DNA of 64,000 nt, from NCBI RefSeq assembly GCF_029873475.1, contig NZ_CP123499.1, positions 2,418,001-2,482,000 on the forward strand, written 5' to 3'. The notes under the pieces were generated by a model, which ran no database searches, was not told the origin of the DNA, and was given only the letters and a program-made list of their open reading frames with translations. The stretch is from Arsenophonus sp. aPb. Its GTDB lineage: Bacteria; Pseudomonadota; Gammaproteobacteria; Enterobacterales; Enterobacteriaceae. The position numbers and the translations under genes are program-made. This document shows, one piece after another, positions 9,071 to 19,220 of this stretch. How positions within the stretch are numbered: the stretch's first letter is position 1; every line of letters begins with the position of its first letter.

Positions 9071-9326
9071 TATATAACGTCCTTCTCTCTGTTTTTAATT
9101 ATCAGCATAGCAAAATTAAAACCAATAAACTTGAGTATAATGAAAATTTAAAGAGAATAATTGTAAAAAAAATTTTCATATTGCTGGTAAAAATTAACAG
9201 TAATACCTTATTGCTTATTAGTTGTTACAGAGTAAAAATAAAATTTAAATACAATCAAGTTACTATTCATTAAATAGTCATGAATTAAAAATAGTTTGTT
9301 TAATATACTGTTATTTTTCCAACATA

Positions 9327-9356
9327 ATTGAAAGAGCCAATACAGGCTCTTTCAAT
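9327..9356 (-). terminator. Hairpin downstream of yceI
   Basis: Perfect 12-base stem ATTGAAAGAGCC / GGCTCTTTCAAT with a six-base loop, 12 bases beyond the yceI stop. The U-run is poor, so termination is likely but not certain. Confidence 0.6.
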
Positions 9357-9368
9357 ATTACTTTTATT

Positions 9369-9947
9369 TTAAGGTAACTTAACACCTTCAAGAGAAATAA
9401 TAAGTTCAGCTTCTTGCGATTTAGGTCCGAGATCTTTTTTAAAATTAAAATCTTTCAATTTAATTTTTCCAGTTGCCTCAAAACCTACCCGATAACCCCC
9501 CCATGGATCGTCACCTTTTCCGATTAAGATAGCATTAAGTACTAACGGTTTTGTTACACCATTTAACGTCAATTGCCCATCTATATGATAAGCACCCTTG
9601 ACTTGACTGACCTTAGTGGAAATAAAAGTTGCCTCAGGATATTTTTTTACATTAAAAAAATCGGTACTACGTAAATGCTTATCGCGTTCTGCATGATTAG
9701 TATCAATGCTTGCAGTATTGATCACCACCTTAACTTGATCATTTTGTGGATTTTTTTCATCAAAGGTGAAACTACCGGTAAAATTCTTAAAACTACCATA
9801 AACCCAACTGTACCCTAAATGTTGGATGCGAAACTGAACAAAAGCATGTTGACCTTCATTATCAATTTTATAATTTGCGGCTATTGCTGAATTAACGCTC
9901 GATAGCAAAATTGTGGTTACTATAGCTAAAAAAAAATTTTTCAACAT
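9369..9947 (-). CDS. yceI: YceI family periplasmic protein
   Basis: 192 residues from the ATG at 9947 (E. coli YceI 191). I chose this start because GGAG lies seven bases upstream and a clear signal peptide (MLKNFFLAIVTTILLSS...AIAA) follows; the longer frame from 9986 would overlap yceJ. The mature part is the YceI lipocalin-like barrel: AFVQFRIQHLGYSWVYG, FFNVKKYPEATF, LTLNGVTKPL. Family members bind isoprenoid lipids such as polyprenyl compounds; the E. coli role is not settled. It lies just behind yceJ, apparently in one operon. Confidence 0.94.
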   Translation of the reverse strand: MLKNFFLAIVTTILLSSVNSAIAANYKIDNEGQHAFVQFRIQHLGYSWVYGSFKNFTGSFTFDEKNPQNDQVKVVINTASIDTNHAERDKHLRSTDFFNVKKYPEATFISTKVSQVKGAYHIDGQLTLNGVTKPLVLNAILIGKGDDPWGGYRVGFEATGKIKLKDFNFKKDLGPKSQEAELIISLEGVKLP

Positions 9948-9963
9948 AACTATCTCCAATAAG

Positions 9964-10521
9964 TTAGTTTCTTGAACGAATTCCAAGTATGCGCTTTAAG
10001 GTAATATCACGATCAAAAAAATGATGTTTCAATGCTGCAATCGCATGAAGAATTGAAACAATAATAAGTGTCCAAGCCAAATAAAGATGTACAACACCTG
10101 CACTATCAGCCTGTACTCCCTCATCTGACCATATTGCCGGGATCTCAAAATAACCGAATATTGAAATAGGCTGACCATCAGCAGTAGAAATTAAATAACC
10201 ACTAATAAATATGCCAAATAAAAGTAAATAAAGAGAAATTTGGACGAGAGTAGAACTTATCTTTACTAAGTTGCTATAGCTATCTAGTGCTTTTGGTGGT
10301 GGTGAAATGAAGCGCCATAGAACACGAAACATCATCAGCAAGAACAAAACAAAGCCGATACTCTTATGAATTTCTGGCGCTTTATGATACCAAGTATCAT
10401 AGTAATTTAAAGAGACCATCCAAAGCCCCAACGCAAACATTCCATAAACAGTAAGCGCAACCAACCAGTGAATTAAAATTGATATATGACCAAACTGGGT
10501 GGAAGTATTCTTCCAAAGCAT
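9964..10521 (-). CDS. yceJ: Cytochrome b561 family protein YceJ
   Basis: 185 residues (E. coli 188) with four predicted transmembrane helices and the b561 haem ligands among His17 (ILIHWLVA), His52 (EIHKSIGF) and later histidines (VVHLYLAW, ILHAIAALKHH). Such proteins move electrons across the inner membrane. The stop lies 16 bases before the yceI start, matching the conserved yceJ-yceI pair. Confidence 0.94.
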   Translation of the reverse strand: MLWKNTSTQFGHISILIHWLVALTVYGMFALGLWMVSLNYYDTWYHKAPEIHKSIGFVLFLLMMFRVLWRFISPPPKALDSYSNLVKISSTLVQISLYLLLFGIFISGYLISTADGQPISIFGYFEIPAIWSDEGVQADSAGVVHLYLAWTLIIVSILHAIAALKHHFFDRDITLKRILGIRSRN

Positions 10522-11073
10522 ATCAATATTCCTTTCGTTAAAGAGTAAGAATAATAATAGTCAATTTTGATGCAATATTAATAATAAACGAATTTTTAGG
10601 TGATTAATTGCCAAACAAGAAGAAATAATTTGTTAAAGATAATCAAAAAAAATCATTAAGTTACTCTATGAAATAGTTTCATTATTATGATGAAAAAAAC
10701 AACATTGGAAAAATAAATATTTATAATATTTTTATTTTAATATTTTCTTTGCATGAGAAATCTGTTTAATTGTGGTTAGTCGCATTATGTCAGAATAAAA
10801 TTCCGCTAATAAAGAATAGGTTAATAACATTAATTGAATCGTGATGACAGGTTAACAGTATAAAAAGCACCCTAACTAAGTTAAAAATGTTATATTTAAG
10901 TTAAATAATATAATGGATGATTTTTAAATATTAATAATAGAACCTAGTTATATTTAGTATTTAAGTTAACTCTGATAATAGTTATAAATATGAATTATCG
11001 AAATAAAAAATAGTATCCCCTATAATAGAGGATACTAAGAAACGAAGGGTAAATAATCGGCACACACAACTAA
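10522..11073. other. AT-rich non-coding stretch
   Basis: About 550 bases, very AT-rich with stops in all frames. Apart from the terminator of the DUF1471 gene at its right end I see no gene, repeat or structured RNA. Confidence 0.5.
11001..11036 (-). terminator. Terminator after the DUF1471 gene
   Basis: Arms TAGTATCC and GGATACTA (11011-11036) flank a short imperfect stem and loop; on the minus strand TTTTTTATTT follows. It is 38 bases after the stop codon. Confidence 0.8.
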
Positions 11074-11295
11074 TTATTTATTTTTCTCTATGATAGCACT
11101 TGCTCTTACGTAATTTTGTCCTCCTGCAGAAGTTATTTTCACAATAGTAGAATCTTTCTCTTTCGCTTTATTCTCTAAATTTTCAATGGCCTCATTAAGA
11201 CTTATTGCTGAGGCAGTAATAACCTCTTGAGCGAAAACACCAAATGAAACTACAAAAAGAAAAACCATTACTATAAGATTTTTCATTTTTATCAT
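11074..11295 (-). CDS. DUF1471 (YdgH/BhsA/McbA-like) periplasmic peptide
   Basis: 73 residues: signal peptide ending GVFA before QEV, then one small DUF1471 domain with the usual pattern SLNEAIENLENKAKEK...ITSAGGQNYVRASAIIEK. The family contains stress-induced envelope proteins in enterobacteria (BhsA, McbA, YhcN). The ATG at 11295 has AGGAG seven bases upstream. A promoter of its own is likely since the flanks are long and empty, and a clear terminator follows. Which member of the family it is cannot be decided from so short a protein. Confidence 0.85.
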   Translation of the reverse strand: MIKMKNLIVMVFLFVVSFGVFAQEVITASAISLNEAIENLENKAKEKDSTIVKITSAGGQNYVRASAIIEKNK

Positions 11296-11959
11296 AAACT
11301 ATCTCCTAAAATTAATATCTGAGACTAATTTAGAACCATAACTCAATACAAAAAAATATATTAATAAAAAAAATGTGTAAACTTTAAAATAACTATCTAT
11401 CTGATTAAACTATATATTTATAAAAGCCTTAACAAATAAACAATCTTATTAATTTTATCTATAGGAAATATTAGAGTTATAAAAAATAAAGTCAATTTTA
11501 AATTATAAACAAAGTTTCATTATTGATACTTTATGTCAGAATATTGTCCAACAAATAATATGAAAAAGAGAAATATATTTTATTGTAAAGAAAAGAAAAC
11601 AAAATAAAAAAACATTGAAAAAATAACTGCCATATTTATCCTTTCGTCAATTTATACATAATAAATTCTAAATAAAAATTTATTATAATTAAAATAGAGT
11701 ATATAAAATTAATTTATGAAAATAAAAAATAATAGGAAATATAATTCGATTTAAAAACTCAATTTATTACGATATTAATATGTTATTTTTGTTGCTTTTT
11801 TTTAATAAATTATACCAATTAGCTATAAATTTTGCGCCTGATCATAAATATATATATTTTTATTGTCTTTATATGAAACAAAAACATAAAATATTTACAA
11901 CAAATTAAAGCGCTTAAAATTAACAAAAACAAAACAAACAAGAGAAGAGGATGAATAGA
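11296..11959. other. Non-coding leader region of the porin gene
   Basis: About 660 bases, roughly four-fifths A+T. Presumably contains divergent promoters for the DUF1471 gene and the porin. No conserved element was recognised. Two short minus-strand frames at its right end are antisense to the porin leader and not convincing. Confidence 0.5.
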
Positions 11960-13042
11960 ATGAAAATAAGGCGTATTGTATTGTTAACGTTAGTATTTTC
12001 CATAAATAATATTGCCAATGGCGCTGAAATATATAATCAAGATGGAAATAAGTTAGATCTGTATGGAAAAATTGATGTGCGAAATCATATTGGTAAAGGT
12101 AAAAGTGGTGGGGATGATTCAAGAGTTCGTGTTGGAATTAAAGGCAGCACAGAAATTTCTGCTAACCTCACTGGATTTGGTCAATTTGAATGGGAAACAA
12201 TGACTAATAAAACTGAGGATAACCATATAGATAAAAATCGATTAGCCTATGTTGGAATTAATCATAAATATTTAGGTTCCGTTGATTATGGCCGTAATTA
12301 TGGTGTGCTATATCACATTGACGGCTGGATTGATGTTTTGCCTATGTTTTGGGATGATGGCATTTCAATGGCTGATAATTACATGAACGGTAGAAATAGA
12401 AACCTACTTACCTATCGCAACAACAATTTCTTTGGCTATATTGATGGATTAAACATTGCATTACAATACCAAGGAAAAAATACAACTAATAATAAATCAG
12501 GTGTAAGTGCAGCCAAGCAAAATAACGGTGACGGCTACGGTCTATCAGTCATTTATAATACCGATTTTGGACTAAATTTTGGCGGAAGTTATAGTAATTC
12601 ACATAATATCAATAATGACATAGCTTATTATTATGCTAATGGAAAACGCGCAGAAGCTTGGAGTATTGGAGCCAAATATAATGCTAATAACGTCTATTTG
12701 GCATCAACTTACATTGAAACACGTAATATGACCCCTTTTGGTTCGATCAATACCAATATTGCACCTAAAACGGAAACTTTTGAAATTGTCGCTCAATATA
12801 CATTCGATTATGGTTTGAAACCATCATTTGCTTATATTCAAGCTAAAGGAAAAGATCTTGGCGAATATGGCGATAATTACTTAAACAAATTCATATCGCT
12901 AGGTTCATTCTACTATTTTAATAAGAATTTTGCTGCATTGCTAGATTATAAAATTAATTTATTGGATAAGAACAAATTTACTGAAAATTATGGCATTAGT
13001 ACCGACAATGTTTTAGGTTTAGGATTAGTCTATTATTTTTAA
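11960..13042 (+). CDS. Outer-membrane general porin (OmpC/OmpF family)
   Basis: A trimeric 16-strand porin. From the ATG at 11960 it has 360 residues; I prefer this over the ATG at 11951 because GAAGAGG lies directly against 11951 but nine bases before 11960. Signal peptide ends NGA before EIYNQDGNKLDLYGKID, the classical mature N-terminus of enterobacterial porins. Later hallmarks: SRVRVGIKGSTEI, LTGFGQFEWE, NRLAYVGI, GSVDYGRNYG, and a C-terminal LGLGLVYYF ending in the BamA-recognised Phe. Loop 3 (around VLPMFWDDG) is present. Loops are Asn-rich and unlike E. coli, as expected for surface loops. A terminator follows. Confidence 0.95.
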   Translation: MKIRRIVLLTLVFSINNIANGAEIYNQDGNKLDLYGKIDVRNHIGKGKSGGDDSRVRVGIKGSTEISANLTGFGQFEWETMTNKTEDNHIDKNRLAYVGINHKYLGSVDYGRNYGVLYHIDGWIDVLPMFWDDGISMADNYMNGRNRNLLTYRNNNFFGYIDGLNIALQYQGKNTTNNKSGVSAAKQNNGDGYGLSVIYNTDFGLNFGGSYSNSHNINNDIAYYYANGKRAEAWSIGAKYNANNVYLASTYIETRNMTPFGSINTNIAPKTETFEIVAQYTFDYGLKPSFAYIQAKGKDLGEYGDNYLNKFISLGSFYYFNKNFAALLDYKINLLDKNKFTENYGISTDNVLGLGLVYYF

Positions 13043-13057
13043 TAAATTTTAATATTA

Positions 13058-13088
13058 ATCCCAGATAAAAATTATCTGGGATATTTTT
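13058..13088 (+). terminator. Terminator after the porin gene
   Basis: Ten-base arms ATCCCAGATA / TATCTGGGAT with an AAAAT loop and then ATTTTT, 15 bases after the stop codon. Confidence 0.9.
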
Positions 13089-13118
13089 ATAAAAAATATA
13101 TTACACTCAATAACCAAA

Positions 13119-13301
13119 CTACTCTGTTAAGGCGGTTAAGATAATATTTATAATACTCTGACAAACAAAGCCTGTGCTATAATAGCGCATCAAAGAATGA
13201 ATATTAACAAATTTTAGTATGATAACATCTAAACCTTCTAGTCGACCAAATAATAACATTGGCCTTGCGACATACTCAGAAACATAGGTAATATCCAGTC
13301 C
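13119..13301 (-). pseudogene. Possible 3' remnant of a LysR-type regulator
   Basis: On the minus strand a 61-codon open stretch encodes GLDITYVSEYVARPML, then LLFGRLEGLDV, and ends IILTALTE. That resembles the end of LysR effector domains (GLGIxxLPEYxxxxxL..GRL..LL...FIDFLxEAL). An in-frame stop precedes it and no intact frame continues upstream, though fragments such as QPRMA lie further up. Weak single-fragment similarity: could also be chance. Confidence 0.28.
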
Positions 13302-14241
13302 TTACTCTGCAAAAATCAAGCATGATAAAAAGCTCTTAGTTAAAATAATTTTACTGCATGCAATTAAATTAACATGTTGATTTTCATGTTAAGCGGAAAG
13401 GCGGGAAAAATTAATCACAGATAATAAATATTGTCTATTTATCAAAAGTTATTAACCGTATAATATTTACGATGAGCCATCCTAGGCTGTAGATTCACAA
13501 GCTATATTGTAACTAATCCCAGCGGCAATATTACTTATCAGTGATCCTATATAAAATCTGCATGTTTAACTAACAGTTTAGAACGCATTTCAAATAAATT
13601 CGTATCAATAATATTTATTCCAACATAGGGTAAATAACTTTTATTTTGCTAATAACATCCGCTATTGTGTCGTCAGAAATTAATTAATTTAAAGCCAGTT
13701 TTATAATTGAAGATTATTTTTCTTTCCTCAGTAAAAATGCAAAATTTCTCAACCGAAAATAAGAATATAACAATGTTTCAGTTGGGAAAAAATTTTTCTA
13801 TTTTCATTTATTTCTAATTTCGAACTATTAGAACGTTTATCAAATAATTCACAACCAACTATATCTTCTAACTCAATAATTCATCGACTGAACATTAATT
13901 TAGATTTATTAAACAAAGCCAGCCTATGATAATTTTCCTTATTCTATATCATACATAAATAATTACATCAATTTTATATCAAAATAGGGTTTATATTTTC
14001 CACATTAAAAATCTATTATCTTATAATTTAAGATAAATATTTATATCCATTTGACAATATCTAATAAAATAATAATTATTTCATTGAAAATAAAATTCAT
14101 TATTTTTATATGGTAAGGCATAGATATTTATCAAATGTATTAATAACATTCAATAAAAATCATTAATCAATAGTTAACAATATCAGCATTAGTTACTATC
14201 ATCATCAATGATTTTTAATTTTTTAATATAGAGATAGATAC
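13302..14241. other. Long non-coding stretch, probably eroded genes
   Basis: About 940 bases with frequent stops in every frame and local composition somewhat less AT-rich at 13.3-13.6 kb, consistent with a decayed gene. Nothing identifiable beyond the LysR-like fragment at its left edge. Confidence 0.4.
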
Positions 14242-14270
14242 AAAAATAAAGGCCGCTACTATATGCGGCC
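14242..14270 (-). terminator. Terminator after the small basic secreted protein
   Basis: Stem GGCCGC / GCGGCC with an eight-base loop; on the minus strand TTTATTTTTG follows. About 30 bases beyond the stop codon. Confidence 0.88.
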
Positions 14271-14301
14271 GTTATTTTAATTTATGGCTATTAGAACAAA
14301 A

Positions 14302-14523
14302 TTAATTTGCTTTAGTCATGACTTTATTTGGTGCTTTTTTTGCTCCAGATTTAATATGAGAAGCTTTTTTCGCTTTTACTTTGCCAGTATGAGATATTTG
14401 TTTAGTTTTGACTTGTTCCTGTCCAACATTAGTTTGACTACTTGTATTCATTGGAGTAGAAGCAGCCATACTACCAAATGAAATTAATGCTATCGATAAA
14501 AGTGCACATTTTACAAATTTCAT
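14302..14523 (-). CDS. Small basic secreted protein, Asr-like
   Basis: 73 residues from the ATG at 14523, which has AAGG eight bases upstream; the longer frame would need a TTG. A signal peptide (MKFVKCALLSIALISFGSMAA) is followed by about 50 residues that are mostly Lys, Ala, Ser, Thr and Gln, ending KAKKASHIKSGAKKAPNKVMTKAN. This build (signal plus low-complexity KA-rich tail) is that of the acid-shock protein Asr, a periplasmic intrinsically disordered protein. The similarity is compositional, so the name is tentative. Own terminator; isolated gene. Confidence 0.65.
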   Translation of the reverse strand: MKFVKCALLSIALISFGSMAASTPMNTSSQTNVGQEQVKTKQISHTGKVKAKKASHIKSGAKKAPNKVMTKAN

Positions 14524-14813
14524 TATTACTACCTTCAAGTTGGTTTAAATACGTTTCATTATAATAAATGCAAAATAAATTACTGTTATGAATATTTATT
14601 TTATTCATAAATTTTATTATCAATGTTATTTAATATTTAGAATATGTAGAGTTTGAAAAAAACTGTAAATATAAGAAAATTTTGCAACTATATTTGACAT
14701 ATTTCTAATCAAAATTAATCACAACGTTTATAAAGTACTCTTTTAATAATGTATCGACTAAATAACAACATAATATTAGGTCAATAAAAATAGCTAATAT
14801 ATCTCTATTGATC

Positions 14814-14849
14814 ATAAAAACTCCTGACAATCAATATTCTATTGTCAGG
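14814..14849 (-). terminator. Terminator after amiD
   Basis: Stem CCTGACAAT / ATTGTCAGG (14823-14849); on the minus strand AGTTTTTATG follows. Found 57 bases after the amiD stop. Confidence 0.85.
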
Positions 14850-14905
14850 GGCTTAATTTATAAAATACAATTATGTTATATAAAACCGTTAATCATTCTT
14901 AGCCA

Positions 14906-15748
14906 CTAACTACTCTGATTTCTATATTTGTCAACTAATGCACGGGCAATAGCTTCGGTTTCAGCATCCGCATTACCACTTATATTAGCTGGGCGGAAAT
15001 GAAGCTGAAATGCACTAATTGTTCTACGTGTTTCCTCATCAAGCTCGCCTGTTTGAGGAATTTTATCATAACCATATTTCTGTAAATATTTTTGGATAAT
15101 CGACACACTAGCCTGCGCATAGCGTGATCGCCCTGCTAGATATTTCTTAACCGTCATTTCATCTGGCCAAGCTCCAATACCAAGGTCAGCTAAACGTTTC
15201 CATGGGAAATTTTTACCTGGATCATACTTTCTCAATGGAGCAATATCACTATGTGCTAAAACATTATCTGGGGTTATGTTATATCTTTTTATAATATCTT
15301 TAGCTAAAACAATGATAGCGGAAATTTGCTGTTCATTAAAAGGATACCAGACCTTATAGCCGAGCATATCTTCAGTAAACCCTTTATTGACTATTTCTAT
15401 GCCGATAGAACTGTCATTAAGATTAAGCCTACCATTCCAATTACTTAAACCCGCATGCCATGCTCTTTTATCCTCCGGAACAAGATTAAATATAACCGGT
15501 TTTCCACTTTTTATTTTCGGTATTTCTGGAATAAGATAATGAGCACTTACTTTAGCTTGAGTTAAAATCTGTAATGAGCGAGCATCATTTACTGCCGTAT
15601 AATGAAATATTAAAAATTTCACTCGATCATCTTGGCTTATCGATGAAAAAGATTTATCGATATAATAATCACCTCTATCAACGATAGGGGTTTTTGACGA
15701 ACAACCCACTATCATCAGCACCAATAACATCATAAACAACTTTCGCAT
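14906..15748 (-). CDS. amiD: N-acetylmuramoyl-L-alanine amidase AmiD (lipoprotein)
   Basis: Outer-membrane-anchored zinc amidase that cleaves anhydromuropeptides in cell-wall recycling. I take the ATG at 15748 (280 aa; E. coli 276): GGAG is six bases upstream and the lipobox MIVGC follows at once, while the longer frame from 15802 would bury the signal. Zinc/catalytic region IFHYTAVNDARS, the RAWHAGLSNW segment, SIGIEIVNKG, and LAHSDIAPLRKYDPG are intact. A C-terminal peptidoglycan-binding domain (IIQKYLQKYGY...ISAFQLHF) completes the AmiD layout. Single gene with its own terminator. Confidence 0.93.
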   Translation of the reverse strand: MRKLFMMLLVLMIVGCSSKTPIVDRGDYYIDKSFSSISQDDRVKFLIFHYTAVNDARSLQILTQAKVSAHYLIPEIPKIKSGKPVIFNLVPEDKRAWHAGLSNWNGRLNLNDSSIGIEIVNKGFTEDMLGYKVWYPFNEQQISAIIVLAKDIIKRYNITPDNVLAHSDIAPLRKYDPGKNFPWKRLADLGIGAWPDEMTVKKYLAGRSRYAQASVSIIQKYLQKYGYDKIPQTGELDEETRRTISAFQLHFRPANISGNADAETEAIARALVDKYRNQSS

Positions 15749-16870
15749 ATCATCTCCATATAAGTGTTTGATACCTACCCTTACAAAAGCATTACTTCTC
15801 ATACACTCTACTTCTTACACCTAAATAATTAAGGTCAAAACTTTGACTATACGCTTACTTTTCATTACCAAGTTATTTATAGCTCCATTTTTATAATTTA
15901 GCAGAATAAACTATCAATAATCTCTCAGTTTATTTACATAATTTATTACTATTTATTATCACAATAAATAATAGCAATAATCCTAATCAATAAAGGGTTA
16001 CAATATATCAATTATATATAATTAATAATAAATTCACAATTAATTGCATTTGTTAATTTTATTAATGAATTGTAATTCCATTAACGCAATAGCTTTGTGG
16101 TTAATCGATATTTAAACAGTAATTTTATAAAATTATTAATAATGGTATAACAACTGCTTTTATCAATTTTTCAGAATTTAGAGTCAATTACATTATCAAA
16201 TAGCAAGGGATTACACTTAAAAGAAAATAATTTTTACAACTATATCCATTAAAAGAGAATTTAGCGCAATTTTTATGCTACTTTATCATAATCATACCAT
16301 TTCTAGTCATACTATTTTGATAAATAATCGCTACCGCTATTTTATTAAAACACTGTCTAGAAAAAGGAACAAACATACTATTAATTTAACTTAACTAACA
16401 TTTATATTTATTTTTATACTTTGTTAAATTAGGGTCACTTTTTATAATCACCAAGCCGATCCTGGCTTTCGTAGCCTGATTAACAATAGTTAAAATTTTG
16501 TCTGTATAAAATTAGTGGGTCGAAAGGATTGATATCTTTCAGTTGACAAAAATAATGAGCACTAACTTAATTTTTTGTTAATGCTCAAAATAAAATTGAA
16601 AATTGGCAGTAATATTGCAAAGAAAAGTATTCGATGATTAAATATTTTACTAAATATAATTAATAAAAAAAATGTATAATCTTTATTTCTGTTAATAATA
16701 AAGCAACTCCTCAATCTATAATTTTATTTTAATTATAGATAATTATTTTCACTAAAAACCATACTAATAAAAAACAAAAAAAACATATTTAGCCATAATC
16801 TTACAATGAATATATTTTTGTTTATAGAATAAAATTTATTTTGTTATTAAATAAGATTAATGAAATTTAA
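15749..16870. other. 1.1-kb AT-rich non-coding stretch
   Basis: No ORF with a ribosome-binding site and no recognisable protein fragment. One imperfect inverted repeat at 16557-16586 (arms GAGCACTAAC / GTTAATGCTC around a T-rich loop) could be an orphan terminator. Confidence 0.45.
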
Positions 16871-17284
16871 TTATATTATGTTATACGCTTTATCAAAAAT
16901 TGTATCATTATAAGGCTGCTGACCATTTTCATAAAATATTATAGCTTTTACTAAACTAATCAATGTTGCTTTATCTTTTATATTAACAACTGACTTAGGT
17001 GGTAAATTCATGCTATTGGATACACTTATAATATATGCGCTAGTATTATTTTCATTATTTGGTGCCCATCGATTAATTAAATCGGATATAGTTTTTAAAC
17101 CATACTTTTGTTGATATGTTCTCAGTAAAACCATTATAGCGCGAATACCACATTCAGGAGATTCAAATCGACAAAATCTTTTTTCAATTGAAGGATCATG
17201 TGGTAAGGCACCCTGCCATTTATTAATAGGATTATAGTCAATATTCCCTGGATTATTATTACGAATACCACGTTGAATGGCCAT
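16871..17284 (-). CDS. Phage-type structural/lysozyme-like protein
   Basis: 137 residues beginning MAIQRGIRNNNPGNIDY, the signature of a family annotated as virion structural protein, seen in prophages and in some secretion-linked cargo genes; the fold is thought to be lysozyme/transglycosylase-like. WQGALPHDPSIEKRFCRFES and GIRAIMVLLRTYQQKYG are further family blocks. The ATG has GGAG ten bases upstream. No signal peptide. No other phage genes are adjacent, so this is an orphan relic or has been kept for another role such as acting on peptidoglycan. Substrate not visible from sequence. Confidence 0.75.
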   Translation of the reverse strand: MAIQRGIRNNNPGNIDYNPINKWQGALPHDPSIEKRFCRFESPECGIRAIMVLLRTYQQKYGLKTISDLINRWAPNNENNTSAYIISVSNSMNLPPKSVVNIKDKATLISLVKAIIFYENGQQPYNDTIFDKAYNII

Positions 17285-17711
17285 AATTTATTTACTCCAT
17301 ATTTATTTTTGAATAATATTAATATTGAATCAAGAGCATCTTTAAATTTATTTTTTAAAAAACAATATTAACACTACAAAACAAAGTTAATAAATTACCA
17401 AATTTAAGGTTTTTTAAAAAACATTATTTATATACAAAATATGCCATATATAATAACCATTAAAAATATATTTATTCACTATTTCTTTAATATATAGTAT
17501 TTAAAAACCCCATAATGATACCAATAATATAATAAATTTTTCATCAAAATTATCATAAACTTTAATTATAAAATGAAAAATAATAGAAAACATTATAATT
17601 TATCTGTAAAAAATAATATATATTTTATATCTGATAATTATATTAATGAATAAGCAGTAATTTATTAACTTTTTATCGAAAATGACAAAATTTTTACTAA
17701 CTATTTGACTA
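17285..17711. other. AT-rich non-coding gap
   Basis: About 430 bases of very AT-rich sequence; nothing recognised. Confidence 0.4.
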
Positions 17712-18311
17712 TTATTTGTCTGATATATTTACATCTATAACTTGATAAAAAGCTGAATCAGTATCAGCTATTGTCCATAAACCTAAAATAATTTGATAAC
17801 CACTACGTTTTGGCACATCGCATTCAATTTTCATCTCATCAACAGTTAATCTTTTTCCATTATTGTATCGTAAACAAAATGGTTTTGATTCAAACGAATT
17901 GCGTGTTAATGGAGCGTTTGGATCCCAGTCCTGCTTCGTAATATAAAACTCCCAACTTATCGTATGATTTGGCTGTGTTAGAAACCATTCAAATATATTT
18001 TTACCTACTTTAATATTATTTTTTTGCCAGCGATTGATATTTTGCTGATCTAATTGGTTAAACCAAAAATTATCACCGCTGGCTATTCTACCATCTTTGG
18101 CACCATATTGTGGAAAACCTCTCATCCCTTCAATCGACATTGGGTCACTACTAGCACTACCACAATCTTTATTCTGTTCTATCCAGCATAAAACCGAACG
18201 GCTTTTAGGTGTATAAATAAATCCATGCATCGATTCACGATTAGAACTTACACTTGAAAATGCAGTTACAACAATTAATATAAACAGTATTAATAAGAAA
18301 TTATTTTTCAT
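17712..18311 (-). CDS. AA10 lytic polysaccharide monooxygenase (CBP21-like chitin-active protein)
   Basis: 199 residues. The mature part is a single AA10 copper monooxygenase domain very like Serratia CBP21: HGFIYTPKSRSVLC at 29, CGSASSDPMSIEG, GFPQYGAKDGRIAS, DPNAPLTRNSF and WTIADTDSAFYQVIDV near the end. Copper would be held by the histidine brace His29 (new N-terminus) and His116 (PNHTISWEFY); Phe188 is the usual axial residue. Such enzymes oxidatively cut chitin, in nature e.g. insect cuticle or peritrophic matrix. Oddity: the residues before His29 read NRESM, a poor signal-peptidase I site, although a hydrophobic core is present. No chitin-binding module follows. Confidence 0.92.
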   Translation of the reverse strand: MKNNFLLILFILIVVTAFSSVSSNRESMHGFIYTPKSRSVLCWIEQNKDCGSASSDPMSIEGMRGFPQYGAKDGRIASGDNFWFNQLDQQNINRWQKNNIKVGKNIFEWFLTQPNHTISWEFYITKQDWDPNAPLTRNSFESKPFCLRYNNGKRLTVDEMKIECDVPKRSGYQIILGLWTIADTDSAFYQVIDVNISDK

Positions 18312-18888
18312 CTTATAAATCCCTTAATTAATCATATGATTTAACAAAGCATCTGTCAGAAAAATATTTCATTAACTAAATAAATATAAGTAATTAGTAG
18401 ACCATTGAGATTATTAAATTAATAACGACATTTAATCAAGTAAAATCAAATTATTTTTTTATTGAGACATTTTTTATTTTCATATCACGCATTAATTTAT
18501 AAATAATTTAAATTATAGATGTTTTAATTTGAAAAATTTTCACTTAAAAAAAACTAAATTCCTTTAAAAATATTCACATTTAAATTAAAAATTAATTTTT
18601 TTAATTGAATGGGTTTATTATTTTTTAATAATTGATATTATACTAAATAAAAAATAATTTACCATAATAGCAAACAACGAAATTTTATTTCTCAATAACA
18701 TAAATATTCAGTGTAATGCAATGCCAAATATTTTCTTAGTAATTAAATCTTAAAATATAAGCAACAATAACTTATAATAATTAAACAGTTTATATTGTTA
18801 GTAAAATTTTATTAACTGTGCATCAAAATACTCTTTTCAATGCACAACAACCAAGAGAAATATTTAGACTTGATTATTAATAATTTAT
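18312..18888. other. AT-rich non-coding gap
   Basis: About 580 bases, extreme A+T; no gene or structured element recognised. It presumably includes the promoter of the AA10 gene. Confidence 0.4.
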
Positions 18889-19110
18889 TTAATTTTCTTT
18901 AGATACCCGAGATTCTGGTAATTCTGACCAATCAGGCTTTTCACCTGACATGATAGCCCTTCGTTGACTGTCAGTTCTTACTACACCAACCCCCATTTGA
19001 TACTCTTCTCGCTTCTTTTTATAATACTGTTGTTGATAATCATCTGAGCTGACACAACCGACCAATAAGAAAAAAGGAATTATTGCAAAAAAATAATTTT
19101 TCACTGTCAT
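18889..19110 (-). CDS. Small lipoprotein, unknown function
   Basis: 73 residues from the ATG at 19110, preceded closely by AAGGAG; the longer frame from 19155 has no such site. Signal MTVKNYFFAIIPFFLLVGC ends in a lipobox with Cys. The mature part is short, charged and Tyr/Gln-rich (YQQQYYKKKREEYQ) and ends EKPDWSELPESRVSKEN. Not recognised as a known family. Confidence 0.6.
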   Translation of the reverse strand: MTVKNYFFAIIPFFLLVGCVSSDDYQQQYYKKKREEYQMGVGVVRTDSQRRAIMSGEKPDWSELPESRVSKEN

Positions 19111-19220
19111 ATTCTCCTTCGTACAAAAATAAAGTTTAATATAAAAATTTTTCACCGAACATAGTTTATATCTTAACTATAAGAGAAATAGTTAGAAAAA
19201 TATTTTTTTGCTAAGTTCAA

